Shown here in pieces: positions 23,968-33,896 of a DNA stretch of 64,000 bases. The notes under the pieces were generated by a model. That model was given only the letters and a program-made list of their open reading frames with translations, searched no databases and was not told the DNA's origin. The stretch comes from Nigrospora sphaerica. Its lineage: Eukaryota > Ascomycota > Sordariomycetes > Amphisphaeriales > Apiosporaceae. Both the position numbers and the translations under genes were made by a program. The stretch's first letter is position 1; each line of letters begins with the position of its first letter. The stretch is from positions 1,302,001 to 1,366,000 of the forward strand of contig JAGVVL010000025.1 of NCBI GenBank assembly GCA_018287875.1, read 5' to 3'.

Positions 23968-26607
23968 ATGGCCGCCATATCCACCAACCCGGTCCTCCGG
24001 GTTTCTCAGGCGCCCGCCAGCACGCACGAGGAAGACGGTAGACCTGCCAAGTCGCCCGAAGAGCCCGGATTGTCGTCCGAGAGCGACGGCGACGACAGCA
24101 GCAGTGGGCTCTTCAACGACCCGGACGAGGTGCAGTCGTTGTTCCAGCCGTCGCTGAGTCCCGCCGCCACGCGCCTCGCCTCTCCATCCACGCCGGCGGC
24201 CGAGAGAGCCGCCGCCCTGGAAAAGCTTCCTGATGGCGGTTTGTTTTGCGTCATGGAGGATGCGCGTGCCGAGGCATCTACGACGTCGTCACCCCCGGGG
24301 GAGGAAGACACCGGTGCCGTGTCGCCGCGCCAAGGAGCCAAGCCGGCCCAGCAGCCGAAAGGCTCGCCGACCCAAGCTGCCTCACCATCTCCCCGACTCT
24401 ACCAGGACCAACTCCCCTCGCCTTGGCAGAACGGCCCCAAGAAGTTGATTGTTGAGGACGGCACTGGTGCCAAAAGCTCGCTGTCCGGTGTTTTTAGCCA
24501 AAGCAGGATCCGGCGATCTTCCTCTGGCGGTGCCGAGGCGTTCAAGAAGCTCCGCGACGCTCTTCCGTCACTTAATCTTCCAACCCATCTATTCCATAAC
24601 TTGACATCACCCTCCTTCTTTTCCGGAACGTCGCAGAAACAGCAGGATGCCGAAAGCAAGGCCATACGGGGATCGGCTGACGGCGCCGCCGAGTCTCGGC
24701 CCGCCACCTTGGCCCCGGAGCCAGTGCCGTCACCCGCACCAGCGCCAGCGCCAGCACCAGATGGCAGCACGGCCGCGGACCAAGCTGAGCCCGCCAACCA
24801 TCCAAAGCCAGTCGAGGTGGCTGCTCATGGTCGGCCCGGCATAAACGGTTCATTGCGGCCGCCGTCAGTAGCCTCAACACGACCGCGACTCATACGCAGG
24901 TCGACGTCGGACGACTCAATGCTCTATAACTCTCTTTCTCGCGTTTCTTCATATGGAGACGATGACCGCTGGGGAAACGTACGAGAGCAAACGAACGCGC
25001 GCCTCAAGGCCATCAAGGACTCTTGGGACCGGCCCACCTTCAAAATGCCGCAGCTGCCCAATATGATCCCCGCACCGCTCAAGCGCAGTACCGGGTTGGG
25101 GTCTGACTCCTCCAGTCCGCAGCCCTCTCCCGCCATGCCCAACCAGAGCTTTTCTGCCAAAGACGGCAGCCTCACCGAGCTCGATGAAGCGTTGGAGCAT
25201 CTCACAGGTGACGTTGTGATCATGGGCGGCTATCGGGGCTCGGTACTGAGATCTACAAAAACGAAGCGCCAAGTCTGGGTTCCCGTCAAGGTGGGTTTGA
25301 ACATCCGCAAGGTGAATCTAGAAGTAGGTCTCAACCCGGAAGATGAGGAGCGCATGGAGGAAACCATATACCCGTCGGGCATGCTGCAGAATATCGGCCC
25401 AGTCGACATATCGCGGAAGCTGTTCAAGCGGCTGCGCGAGTGTGAAAACGCCAAAAACGGCACGCTGCGAGTTTGGGACTACGGATGGGATTGGCGTCTA
25501 AGCCCTCATCTTCTGTCACGAAAGCTGATTGCCTACTTGGAGAAGCTGCCCTGCAATCAGCCTGGCTACCGGGGGGACCGGGGCGCTACTGTAATCGCCC
25601 ACAGTCTCGGCGGCCTCATCACGCGGCACGCGGTCAACCAGCGGCCCGAGTTATTCGCAGGTGTTCTCTTTGCCGGGACTCCGCAGAGGTGCATCAACAT
25701 CCTCGGGCCCGTACGCAACGGGGACGCGGTGCTGCTCAACGAGAAAGTCCTCACGGCCCGGGTCAACTTCACGCTGCGGACCACCTTTGTCTTCCTACCG
25801 GAAGACGGTTATTGTTTTATTAACAAGCACACGGGAGAAGAATACCCGGTCGATTTCTACGACGCGGAGCATTGGGCCACACACAGACTGTCGCCGTGTA
25901 TCGAACCGCCACTACCTCCGTACAATGCCAGACCAAGCTCACTGGGATCCTTCCTGAACCTGTCGGGCACGCTGCCGAATATCTCGGGACGAAGCCGCGG
26001 GAACAGCTCAGCCAGCGAGTCGCGGACGTCTCCCACGCGAAACGTGGCGGCCGACGCCGCCAGGCACGCCGAAGCGGGCCACGGCCCGCAAATGCAGGTG
26101 GGCACCGTGCCGGACGTGAAGCCATCAGCGGCCCAAAGCAAGAACTATGGCGATGTCGGACCGCGGGAACGCAACATGGAGTACTTGAAACGTACTCTCG
26201 CCGAGACGAAAAAATTCCGTGCCGAGCTGGCGCACCAACAACACCTGGCCGACAGCAATGCCTACCCTCCTTTTGCCGTCATCTACGGCAAAGACATCCC
26301 TACTGTCTATGCGGTGCACGTGACGTGCCGTGACGCCATAGCCTGTTCGGATGTGTATGATGATCTCCTGTTTCGCAGTGGTGATGGCGTGGTACTTGCG
26401 CGTGAAGCCATGCTTCCGCCGGGCTATGAGATCGTGAAGGGCGGTCGCATCAGCACGGATCGCGGCCACATCACCATGCTGGGCGACTTTAACGGCGTGG
26501 GACAGGCGCTGAAGGCCATGATGAGAGGGCGGCGTAAAGGGCTGGGACTTGGCACAGCCGTGGGGACCAAGCGTCTTTCTTCCAGCGGCGAAGCCCCTTC
26601 TTCATAA
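23968..26607 (+). CDS. LCAT-like alpha/beta hydrolase, conserved fungal protein
   Basis: A single uninterrupted frame of 879 aa. The first 380 residues are low-complexity and Ser/Pro/Ala-rich, probably disordered. The remainder looks like a lipase/acyltransferase-type alpha/beta hydrolase: an N-terminal strand with oxyanion-like loop (GDVVIMGGYRGSVLRS), a long insert (WVPVKVGLNIRKVNLEVG), then the nucleophile elbow AHSLGGL with S546. Candidate acid and histidine lie further on (FLPEDGYCFINKHTGEEYPVDFYD cut by motif, and HWATHRLSP). Near the C-terminus comes a conserved-looking segment (PPFAVIYGKDIPTVYAVHV). The family resembles lecithin:cholesterol acyltransferase-like proteins; substrate and location cannot be read from the sequence. 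There is no signal peptide or clear membrane span. The start is the first ATG, with context gagATGg. Confidence 0.85.
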   Translation: MAAISTNPVLRVSQAPASTHEEDGRPAKSPEEPGLSSESDGDDSSSGLFNDPDEVQSLFQPSLSPAATRLASPSTPAAERAAALEKLPDGGLFCVMEDARAEASTTSSPPGEEDTGAVSPRQGAKPAQQPKGSPTQAASPSPRLYQDQLPSPWQNGPKKLIVEDGTGAKSSLSGVFSQSRIRRSSSGGAEAFKKLRDALPSLNLPTHLFHNLTSPSFFSGTSQKQQDAESKAIRGSADGAAESRPATLAPEPVPSPAPAPAPAPDGSTAADQAEPANHPKPVEVAAHGRPGINGSLRPPSVASTRPRLIRRSTSDDSMLYNSLSRVSSYGDDDRWGNVREQTNARLKAIKDSWDRPTFKMPQLPNMIPAPLKRSTGLGSDSSSPQPSPAMPNQSFSAKDGSLTELDEALEHLTGDVVIMGGYRGSVLRSTKTKRQVWVPVKVGLNIRKVNLEVGLNPEDEERMEETIYPSGMLQNIGPVDISRKLFKRLRECENAKNGTLRVWDYGWDWRLSPHLLSRKLIAYLEKLPCNQPGYRGDRGATVIAHSLGGLITRHAVNQRPELFAGVLFAGTPQRCINILGPVRNGDAVLLNEKVLTARVNFTLRTTFVFLPEDGYCFINKHTGEEYPVDFYDAEHWATHRLSPCIEPPLPPYNARPSSLGSFLNLSGTLPNISGRSRGNSSASESRTSPTRNVAADAARHAEAGHGPQMQVGTVPDVKPSAAQSKNYGDVGPRERNMEYLKRTLAETKKFRAELAHQQHLADSNAYPPFAVIYGKDIPTVYAVHVTCRDAIACSDVYDDLLFRSGDGVVLAREAMLPPGYEIVKGGRISTDRGHITMLGDFNGVGQALKAMMRGRRKGLGLGTAVGTKRLSSSGEAPSS

Positions 26608-27713
26608 GGCTGGGGACGGTTCCGATGAGTTGGATGGATATTCGTTTTTGGCAAAAGAGGGCAAGCTTGCATTGGACGGGCCTATAATGCATTGGACACG
26701 GAGTTCAGGCTTGGGCAGGAGGCAACTACGTACAACGGCCCTACTCGAACTTGACTTGGTCTGGGCTGCTATTTCAAACTGCTACTACTAGGACACGGTG
26801 GATCAGTGACCGCGTTGGCGGAGGCTGTATCCCTTGTCTGCAGAACCCCACACCCTCAACATAAATAGTCGACACAAAAGTGCTCAGGTTAGATGGGGGG
26901 AGCGCCGTTTCTATACAAATAAATGTACTGAGACATTACATGCCGGCGCGTAGCCGGCCCATCCGTTCCTGTTCGTGTCGCCGCGCTGTGTATATAGACA
27001 CGTAAAGAGGAAACTACGCAGAAAAATATCCGCCACCGCGATAGGATGACTCAAGCAAATTGTCGACTCTCGGCTGCCCCTTAGACATGATAACAGTCTT
27101 GGGCCGACTTCATACGTCATTCTGGCAGGGCTGACGAGGAAAGGGGACCGGACCGCCTTCTTCTGGGCCAGGCACGGTCAAGTTGACAAGGAGCGTGCAA
27201 TGGTGTTATGCAATGGCACGGAGACGATCGAGACCCGAGCCCCCGATCAATCCGCGGAGCACATTGACCACCGCCGACCACAACCGAGTCACCCCCTCCA
27301 AGCGTTTTCAACAGCCCAAAGTCTTGCGTGTCGACGCATTTAGGCTGACCGAGACGGCATCAGCAGCAATACGACCAAAAGGCTGCGTGTCGTCGGTACA
27401 TTATGCTGACCGACACGGCGTCGGCAGCGATACGGCCAACTTGTTCACGCCGGGGCATTGCAGATGGACAGAGCGTGGGCTTCTTGATGGTCTCTGATTC
27501 TTTCGCGATGCGGGACATGGTGGTTGCGTTCGTCAGAAATTTCTCGTCATTGATGAGAGTCCCCTAGGATTCAATCCTTCCTATGGATCCCAAGTCGGGG
27601 ACCAGACCGCCGGTCGCCAACCCTTGCGTGGTATGCATACGTCCAAACCGTTTTCCCTGACACCCAAGCAAAATGCGCAGAAATCACAAGACCATCCTTC
27701 CGTTGTCGTTCGT
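26608..27713. other. Convergent intergenic region
   Basis: It lies between the 3' ends of the hydrolase (+) and eL43 (-) genes. No credible coding frame is present. The only internal structure I see is the imperfect tandem duplication near 27325-27440. Confidence 0.5.
27325..27440 (+). repeat. Imperfect tandem duplication of about 60 bp
   Basis: Two copies start at 27325 and 27384 (both TGCGTGTCG). A 35-nt core at 27344-27378 matches 27405-27439 at 30 positions. Four of the five differences are A in the first copy against G in the second. Confidence 0.75.
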
Positions 27714-28437
27714 TTAAACCTCGGCGATCTCACGGAGACGACGGAGTGTTGAGCGCATGGCAGCAGCGGCGGGGGTGGCAACGGTGTAGGCTAACGCGGG
27801 AGGGTTAGCACGACGTCGTCGAGCAGTCCAAGGCACCTGCGAGGAAGCCCCCTCCATCCGCTCGGAGGTGGGGAGGGGAGGGCTTCCCGTAGGTGGTCTT
27901 GGATGGAGGGGCGAGAGTTGGGACAAACCTCCACCGGCAACGGTCTTGCCGCAGGCTCTGCAGTTCCAGATACCGACGTTGGTGCGCTTGACGGTAACCT
28001 TGCCGCAGAAGGTGCAGTTGTACTTGGCGTGCTGGGTGATTTCCATCTTCTTCACCTGCTTACGCAGGGAAGCACCGTATCTGATCGAAGCGGTTAGTGC
28101 TGGGTCCGATGGCTGGGCGAAGTCGAGTCGTCGAGATTTCGGGGGGCTTCGGGGGTGGCAGGATGCTGCTGAGATTGTCCTCGGTGCTGTCGACCACCAC
28201 CCCTCCGTCCCTTGTCCGTCGTGGATGTCGAATGTTGGCGTCGTCGGGAGTGTATTTACCTGGTACCGTATTTACCGGTCACGCCGACCTTCTTGGTGCC
28301 TATCGTGGTGCATTAGCTATTGAGAACCAAGGGCTGCCGGGACGGGGGCAGCGTTTGCCCACGTCGGCGGGACAACGGGACGCGCCCAAATCGCGGCCGA
28401 GGAAATCGCGGGGGTCGGGGGACTCACGCTTGGTCAT
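27714..28437 (-). CDS. rpl43: Ribosomal protein eL43 (RPL43/RPL37A) of the large subunit
   Basis: Four exons, 28437-28428, 28299-28260, 28080-27929 and 27790-27714, give 92 aa, the same length as the yeast protein. It begins [19 protein letters not shown] and ends [12 protein letters not shown], both diagnostic. A zinc ribbon is formed by C39, C42, C57 and C60 (CTFCGK, CRACGK). The protein is a structural component of the cytosolic 60S subunit. The first coding exon is only 10 nt (ATG plus seven bases) and the second 40 nt, as is common in intron-rich fungal ribosomal protein genes; all junctions are GT-AG and the frame closes. Regulation is probably through the ribosomal protein regulon, but I did not identify promoter sites with confidence. 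Confidence 0.96.
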
Positions 28438-29601
28438 CTTGTCTGCTGGGGGTTAGATGCTTGGGGAGAGAAGATGTGGTGAAGTTGGTCGTTGGGCGCG
28501 TCTCAGAACTGGTCAAGAGATTTTGATGGGTGGAGGAATATTGGACGTGGGCTGTCGAAAAGTGCGATTGTGTGCGGGTCCACTCAGCCGGCTTGGCTGC
28601 TCCTGCGCATCCTCTGTCGCTGCTTTCAGGAGGGGCCCAGCCACGCTGGCGGTGCGTTTTTTGCTCTGATGCAGCCACAGCACATTCAAGCTCGTTTTGG
28701 GCCCCGCTTGAGCCACCAGCCACACCAGCACGAACACTTCGTCAAAACTGGAGGGTAGGTTTCGGACGTCATGGGTCGACCCACCGCCCGGCCGTCAGGG
28801 CATCTTCTGCCTCTCACCCTGGTCCCTCTTTTACTCCATGTGACGGTGATGGGAAGCATCCAGCCCGCCCTGTCGCTCTAGTTTCCCGGTGCAGCCAGTC
28901 GGCGATCGTCATGCTCCAGCCCGTGGCCATCCACTCTCCTCCGGAGGGAGGGGTCTACGACCTTGGCCAAAAGGTTCCAAACCCGGCTCTCCTCTTCATT
29001 CCACTTCGAGGCGCTTCGGCCGAGGCCGCCCTCGCCCTGGCGCGGCCCTGCTTTCCCGACAGAGCCAAGAGGGTGTCCGTCCGCCCACGTTAGGGGCGTC
29101 TGGGGCCCGCTCCCGTGCCACGCCTCACGTCCCAGGCAGGGCTCTCCATCTCTGCCCGCGGGCTTGTATGAAAATGCCAATCTGCTCCGGACGCAGAACG
29201 GGTCCTCCAGGTCAAGGTTCCGAGGCACCGTAGTGAGTAAGCAAGCCGCTGGTAGCTTTCTGAAGAGATACGAAAATCTGGGATGCCTTGCCAGGGGCCC
29301 GTCGGAGCGGTCGCCGGACTTGTTTACTGTGTAAATTTCGGTCGTAACGCTTTTGGTCATATATATGGACTCGTAAAGAGGTACCTACTGAGTGTGTGCA
29401 ACATCCATCGTACCTGTATATCTACCTGCGCAGCTGCCGTTGTTCCAACACCAGCATCCATATCAATACCGGCAACCTTAGTTTTGCGCCAGTGCATTCG
29501 AAACGTCCTAGTCTAGGGAGGCGCATCGGCATCTGGGAACGCAGCACCTCCAAACTCTGTGTCTTGACTACTAAAACAACACGCGCACGACGTCTATCGC
29601 G
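28438..29601. promoter_or_regulatory. Divergent promoter region between eL43 and the SDH-like oxidoreductase
   Basis: The two start codons are about 1.16 kb apart and point away from each other. GC-rich open frames occur on both strands (for instance near 28880-29360) but have no family features and no link by splicing to either gene. Confidence 0.45.
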
Positions 29602-31128
29602 ATGCCGTTCAAGCAGCACGACCGCCAATATGACCTGGTGGTCTTTGGGGCGACTGGTAAGCCGTGAATCGCCCTCGGCCCGTCGTAGCAGGCGCTCATT
29701 GCAAACCACCAGGTTACACTGGTCTCATGACGGCCGAGCACATCGCCGCCAACCTTCCCACCGATCTCAAATGGGCCGTCGCCGGACGTTCGGAGGAGAA
29801 GCTCAAAAACGTGGTGGCGGAATGCAAGAAAATCAACTCGGACCGCGTCCAGCCTGGTAATTGCCCCCCCCCCGGGGTATCCGCGCCTGCGTTTTGTGTA
29901 CGCCCGCTGATGCCGTGGCAGAAATCGAGATCTGCCGTCTCAACGACGCCGACCTGCTGGGGTTGGCCAAAAAGACCCGCGTCCTGATCACCACGGTCGG
30001 GCCCTACGCCCAGTACGGCGAGCATGCCTTCAAGGCTTGCGCCGAGGCGGGCACTCACTACATCGACTGCACCGGCGAGATCGTGTGGACGCGGGCCATG
30101 ATCGAGAAATACGAGGCCACGGCCCAGCGGACCGGCACCATCATGATCCCGCAGAGCGGCTTCGACTCGGTGCCCTCGGACCTCCTGACCTGGTCCATGG
30201 CCCAAACGATCCGGTCCCAGCTGTCGGCCAACGTCAAGGACGTTGTCGTCGACATTCACCACATGAAGTAAGAGGTTTCCCTTCCCAAGACGGGAAGCAG
30301 CCCGGCGAAATTGAACATGCCGCTGACATAACCCAGCGCCAAGCCCTCGGGCGGCACCTTGGCCACGATTCTGAGCCTGATAGAGAAGTACAGCCTGAAG
30401 GAGATCGGCGCGGCCGGCAAGCCCTACGCGCTCTCGCCCGTCCCGAACTCGTACCACGGCCCGAGTCCGTCCCTCTTCTCCCGGTTGACGGGCCTGCACC
30501 GGGTGCCCAAGCTGGGCCTGCTCTGCACGTCGGTCACGGCCGCAACCGACGTGCCCATTGTGCAGCGGACATGGGGCCTGCTGCAGCGGGAGCGCTCGCG
30601 GCAGAAGGAGGCGTACGGCCCGCGCTTCTCGTACCGCGAGCTCAAGACGGCGCCGGGCGTCGTCGGCGGCATCCTGACACACTACGCCCTCGTCTTCGGC
30701 ATGTCGCTGCTCCTGTTCGTCCCGCCCGTCCGCGCCCTCATCCGCAAGTACGTCTTCCAGCCGGGCGACGGCCCCTCCCGCGAGGCCGCCCACAAGGAGC
30801 ACATCGTGCTCCGCGGCGTCGCCACCCCCGACGCCGACGCCAAGGCGAACAAGGTAGCCATGACCAAGGCCACCTACCCCGCCAGCCCCTACTTCTGTAA
30901 GTCGGCCCCTCAAGCTACCTCCTGAACCGAGCACGGAGCTGACATGTCCCCTCCCTTCCCCCTTCCTCAGTGACCGCGGCTTGCCTGGCCCAGGCGGCTT
31001 GCACCCTTCTGCAGGACGATGTTGAACTCGAGGGTGGTGTGTACACGCCGGCCTGCCTCGGTCAGAAGTACCTCGACCGCCTGGATACCATTGGCTTCAA
31101 GGTGGAAACCAAGCTCGTGGATGCGTAG
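29602..31128 (+). CDS. Saccharopine-dehydrogenase-like oxidoreductase (SCCPDH family)
   Basis: Exons 29602-29656, 29713-29856, 29922-30267, 30337-30896 and 30971-31128 give 420 aa. The N-terminal Rossmann fold has the nucleotide-binding loop GATGYTG (residues 16-22, split by intron 1) and AGRSEEKL, where the arginine would contact NADP. Later family landmarks are TTVGPYAQYGE, AGTHYIDCTGE and GFDSVPSD. A hydrophobic segment (LVFGMSLLLFVPPV) near residues 300-315 may bind membranes or lipid droplets, as reported for metazoan SCCPDH. True saccharopine dehydrogenases of lysine biosynthesis are a different branch; the substrate of this branch is unsettled. The intron after exon 2 carries a run of ten C just inside the donor. 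No functional link to neighbours is evident. Confidence 0.9.
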
Positions 31129-31708
31129 TTGGGGGGTGGTGTTATGGAGCAAGCGGTCATGGTAGACTAATCAGAACTATTGCTACTGCGTCCCTTGGTT
31201 AATGGTAGTGGTACCGTTTTGTGGTTTCTCGTCCTGGCAAAGGTCGTTGCGGATCTTACCCTCCATGCAGGGTGCGTCTAGTGCTTACGGCGGAGGAATG
31301 CGGCTCTACCACAATCCCACGCAACGAAGAGCAAGGACCGTTTAGTACGGCCAAATCGGTATGTATCTAGCCTTGGTTTCCGTCTCGGCTATACACCTAA
31401 TTTCTCTCTTGCCCTGGTCTCGGAAGCAGTTCTTTAATCTCGTCCGCCAGGCAACACAACAGATCGCACAGCACACAGCTGTCGGCAATATCTTGGCTAC
31501 TCCCCGCATTTGAGGTGCCGCCCTGCGGCGGCCGTCATCAGCAAGCGAGAACGTTGGCCGTATGCCCTGGGTAACTGGCGGAGTCATGTGTCACACGAAG
31601 AAGAATATTGGTTCCTCCCTTGAGAAAAGGGATGAGAGAGAGAGATTCGCTATGTTAGTGCAAATGTGCAGCTGGCCCCGTTAAGTTCGTTGCCGGATTC
31701 CTCGATGG
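31129..31708. other. Convergent 3' intergenic region
   Basis: It lies between the 3' ends of the oxidoreductase (+) and GH43 (-) genes. I see no coding frame, repeat or RNA gene in it. Confidence 0.5.
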
Positions 31709-33556
31709 TCACACTTCCACCAACTCGAAGCTCTTAAGTGTAATCTTGCCGCCCAGCGCCTGCGTAGCGTAGTTGAAGGCCGCAAACCGGTAGCCGGTAA
31801 AGTACTGCCACGAGTTCTGCAGCGTGAACTCGCCGAGGGCTTCCCAGGTGGCGCCGGCGTCGAGGCTGTAGCTGAAGCGGGCCCGGCGCACGGGGGCCAG
31901 GCCGAAGGCGGGCGTGACGTCGGCGACGACGCGCAGGTGGACGACGTCGGCGTCGGGCGCAAGGAGGGGCCCCGTGGCGGCGACGGTGCCGTTGGAGGCG
32001 GTCCGCCAGCCGGCGTCGCGGTCGAGGCGCAGGCCGTCGACGAAGACGAGGCGGCGCGCGCCGTCGGCGCCATCGGCGTGCACGCCGACGTAGGCCGTCG
32101 TGTCGCGGAACAGGGCGGCGCCGCAGCGGTCGCCGGCCGCCATGCCGCCCACGCCGAGCGCCCACGTCGCCTGCGACACGGGGCCGAGCACGCGGCGCGT
32201 CAGCGTGTTGCGCGCCGAGAACAGGTCGTCGGTGACGGTGGCGGTCGCGAGGACGAGGCCGTCGTCGGCGAAGGCGAACTTGGCCGGGTCCGGGTTGTGG
32301 TTCCACTCCCACTCCTCGCCGAGCCGGGGCCCCGCGAAGCGGTCCGCGCCCGTCGGGGGCGGCACCGCGGCGTCCGGGCGCGCCGCGACGGCCGGGCGCG
32401 GGTACTCGCGGCCCCAGGCGCCGGCGGCGTCAGTGACGAGCTCGGGCCAGTCGTCGGCGGTCCAGCGCAGGGGCGCCATGACGGGGATGCGGCCGCCCGG
32501 GTAGGCGTCGAGGAAGGCGATGTAGTACCAGTCGCCAGCGGGGGTGTCGACCATGCCGCCCTGGTGGGCGTAGCCGGCGTTGGCCAAGGGGCCGGCCAGG
32601 CCGTCGAACAGCACGCGGGCCTCGTAGGGTCCGAAGGGGTCCCGCGACCGCAGCACCCACTCGCCGCTCGCGACCTTGGTCGGCACGATCCAGTAGTAGC
32701 CGCGCGTCTTGTACAGGTGGGCGCCCTCGATGTAGGTGGCGCCGCCGCGGAAGACCTCGTGCGCCTCGGCCTCGGCGAGCCCGTCGGCCGTGAGCCGCGC
32801 CACCGAGAGGTTCGTGTTGCCCCACGTCACGTACATGGCATCGTCGTCGTCGATCAGCAGCCCGTTGTCGTAGTAGCACTTGCCCTCGAGCACGGCCGCC
32901 TGCCGCCAGTCCCACGCGTCCGCCGGCACGTCGCCGCCGCGCTCGCCCGCCCTCGTTCCCGCCGCCGTGTAGATGTAAGTCGCGCCCTCGACGCAGCCCA
33001 TCCCTACCACCCACTGGCGTCAGCAGTGCCCCAAAAACGGGTGCTTGTATGGAGCCGGCCTGGGGGCATCCTCGGGCCCGACCGACAGAAACAAAGCCAA
33101 AAGGGAGCATGGCGACCGGGTACCCGGGCCCGAAAAGGGGGTTAAGGGATAAGAGACCGCTGGATGCTACTTACAGTACCACGTATCGGTAGATTCCCGG
33201 TACCGTGCCGTGCTCGCCCAGATGCCTTTCACGTAGGCCCGCGACGTCGGCGACGGAAGGTCGTACTTGGAATTCCCGAACTCGAGGACGGGTACGCTGT
33301 GCGTCACGGGCGTCCAGTTGACCAGGTCGTAGGACTTGTATAGGGGGGCGCCGGGCGAGTAGGCGAAGGTGGAGCTGGTGTAGTAGAAGACATCGCCCAC
33401 GCGGAAGACGTCAATGTCGGGCGTGTCTTGCCAGAGGATCGGGTTGGTGAAGTTGGCGGGAGGGCCCTGACGGGCGCCGAGGGGCGAGGCGGCCACCATA
33501 GTGGTGGTTGCCAACAGCACCCCGGCCAGGGACATGGTTACGTCCAGTATCTTCAT
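31709..33556 (-). CDS. Secreted glycoside hydrolase family 43, probable xylan-debranching alpha-L-arabinofuranosidase
   Basis: Two exons, 33556-33175 and 33003-31709, give 558 aa. A signal peptide (about residues 1-23, hydrophobic AGVLLATTTMVAA) directs secretion. The five-bladed propeller begins DTPDIDVFRVGDVFYY, typical of GH43. From motif position the likely catalytic residues are D47 (general base), D173 (YYDNG, pKa modulator) and E220 (YIEGAHLY, general acid). A C-terminal beta-sandwich follows (about residues 340-558: FAGPRLGEEWEWNHNPDP, then TGYRFAAFNYAT). The protein resembles the Humicola AXHd3 type (subfamily 36), which removes arabinose from doubly substituted xylose in arabinoxylan; this assignment is from memory. 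The acceptor was chosen so that the join reads DTWYWMGCVEG. Two nearby AGs break the frame or add residues. The exon 2 GC content is extreme. Confidence 0.92.
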
Positions 33557-33650
33557 GGTCTCGGCGACGGCTTACGAGGGGGCCAGAGGTCGCATACACC
33601 TCGTCCTTACTGAACCGGAAGCCATGGCCACGTCGTACGGGCCCCTGGTC

Positions 33651-33658
33651 ATTATATA
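33651..33658 (-). promoter_or_regulatory. TATA-like box of the GH43 gene
   Basis: On the minus strand the site reads ATATATAAT, about 95-100 nt upstream of the GH43 start codon. The distance suits a core promoter element for an inducible secreted-enzyme gene. Confidence 0.5.
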
Positions 33659-33877
33659 TCTAACACGTTACCCCTCCCGCCGCTCGCGGCGCGACGTCCC
33701 TGCCCTTCTGGAGATGCCATGGGCGGTGATGATGGCCTGGAAGAAATACGTGGGCAAGCGCACCAATCACACCCCCCGCCGTCCCTGGGGACCGTTTCTT
33801 GGGCCGGCTTAGCACGGCCGAATCCAGGAAGGGAGCTGCGGAGAGGGTCGCGTAAAGATGGCCAGGCGGGTGGTGAT

Positions 33878-33896
33878 CCCCGCAATCCGGGGTAAA
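33878..33896. promoter_or_regulatory. Clustered CreA/CRE-1-like and XlnR-like motifs upstream of GH43
   Basis: Two matches to the CreA consensus SYGGRG lie in opposite orientation, at 33878-33883 (GCGGGG on the minus strand) and 33887-33892 (CCGGGG on the plus strand). The second overlaps GGGTAAA at 33890-33896, a match to the relaxed XlnR/XLR-1 motif GGNTAAA. The cluster is about 325 nt upstream of the start codon. The motifs are short, so chance occurrence is possible. Confidence 0.35.

Noticed and set aside
28878..29360. 160-codon minus-strand frame in the eL43/oxidoreductase promoter
   Set aside because: No family features, Arg/Gly/Pro-rich, opposite strand equally open; it looks like GC-rich noncoding DNA.
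29714..30934. 406-codon minus-strand open frame
   Set aside because: It is antisense to the SCCPDH-like gene, crosses that gene's introns, has an Arg/Gly/Val-rich composition typical of GC-rich antisense, and has no family landmarks.
16729..31128. Metabolic gene cluster including the hydrolase and oxidoreductase
   Set aside because: Genes are interleaved with ribosomal and chromatin genes, sit on both strands with long gaps, and share no pathway.
31937..33145. 402-codon plus-strand open frame
   Set aside because: It is antisense to the GH43 gene, whose catalytic motifs and signal peptide are clear. The frame is a by-product of very GC-rich third positions.
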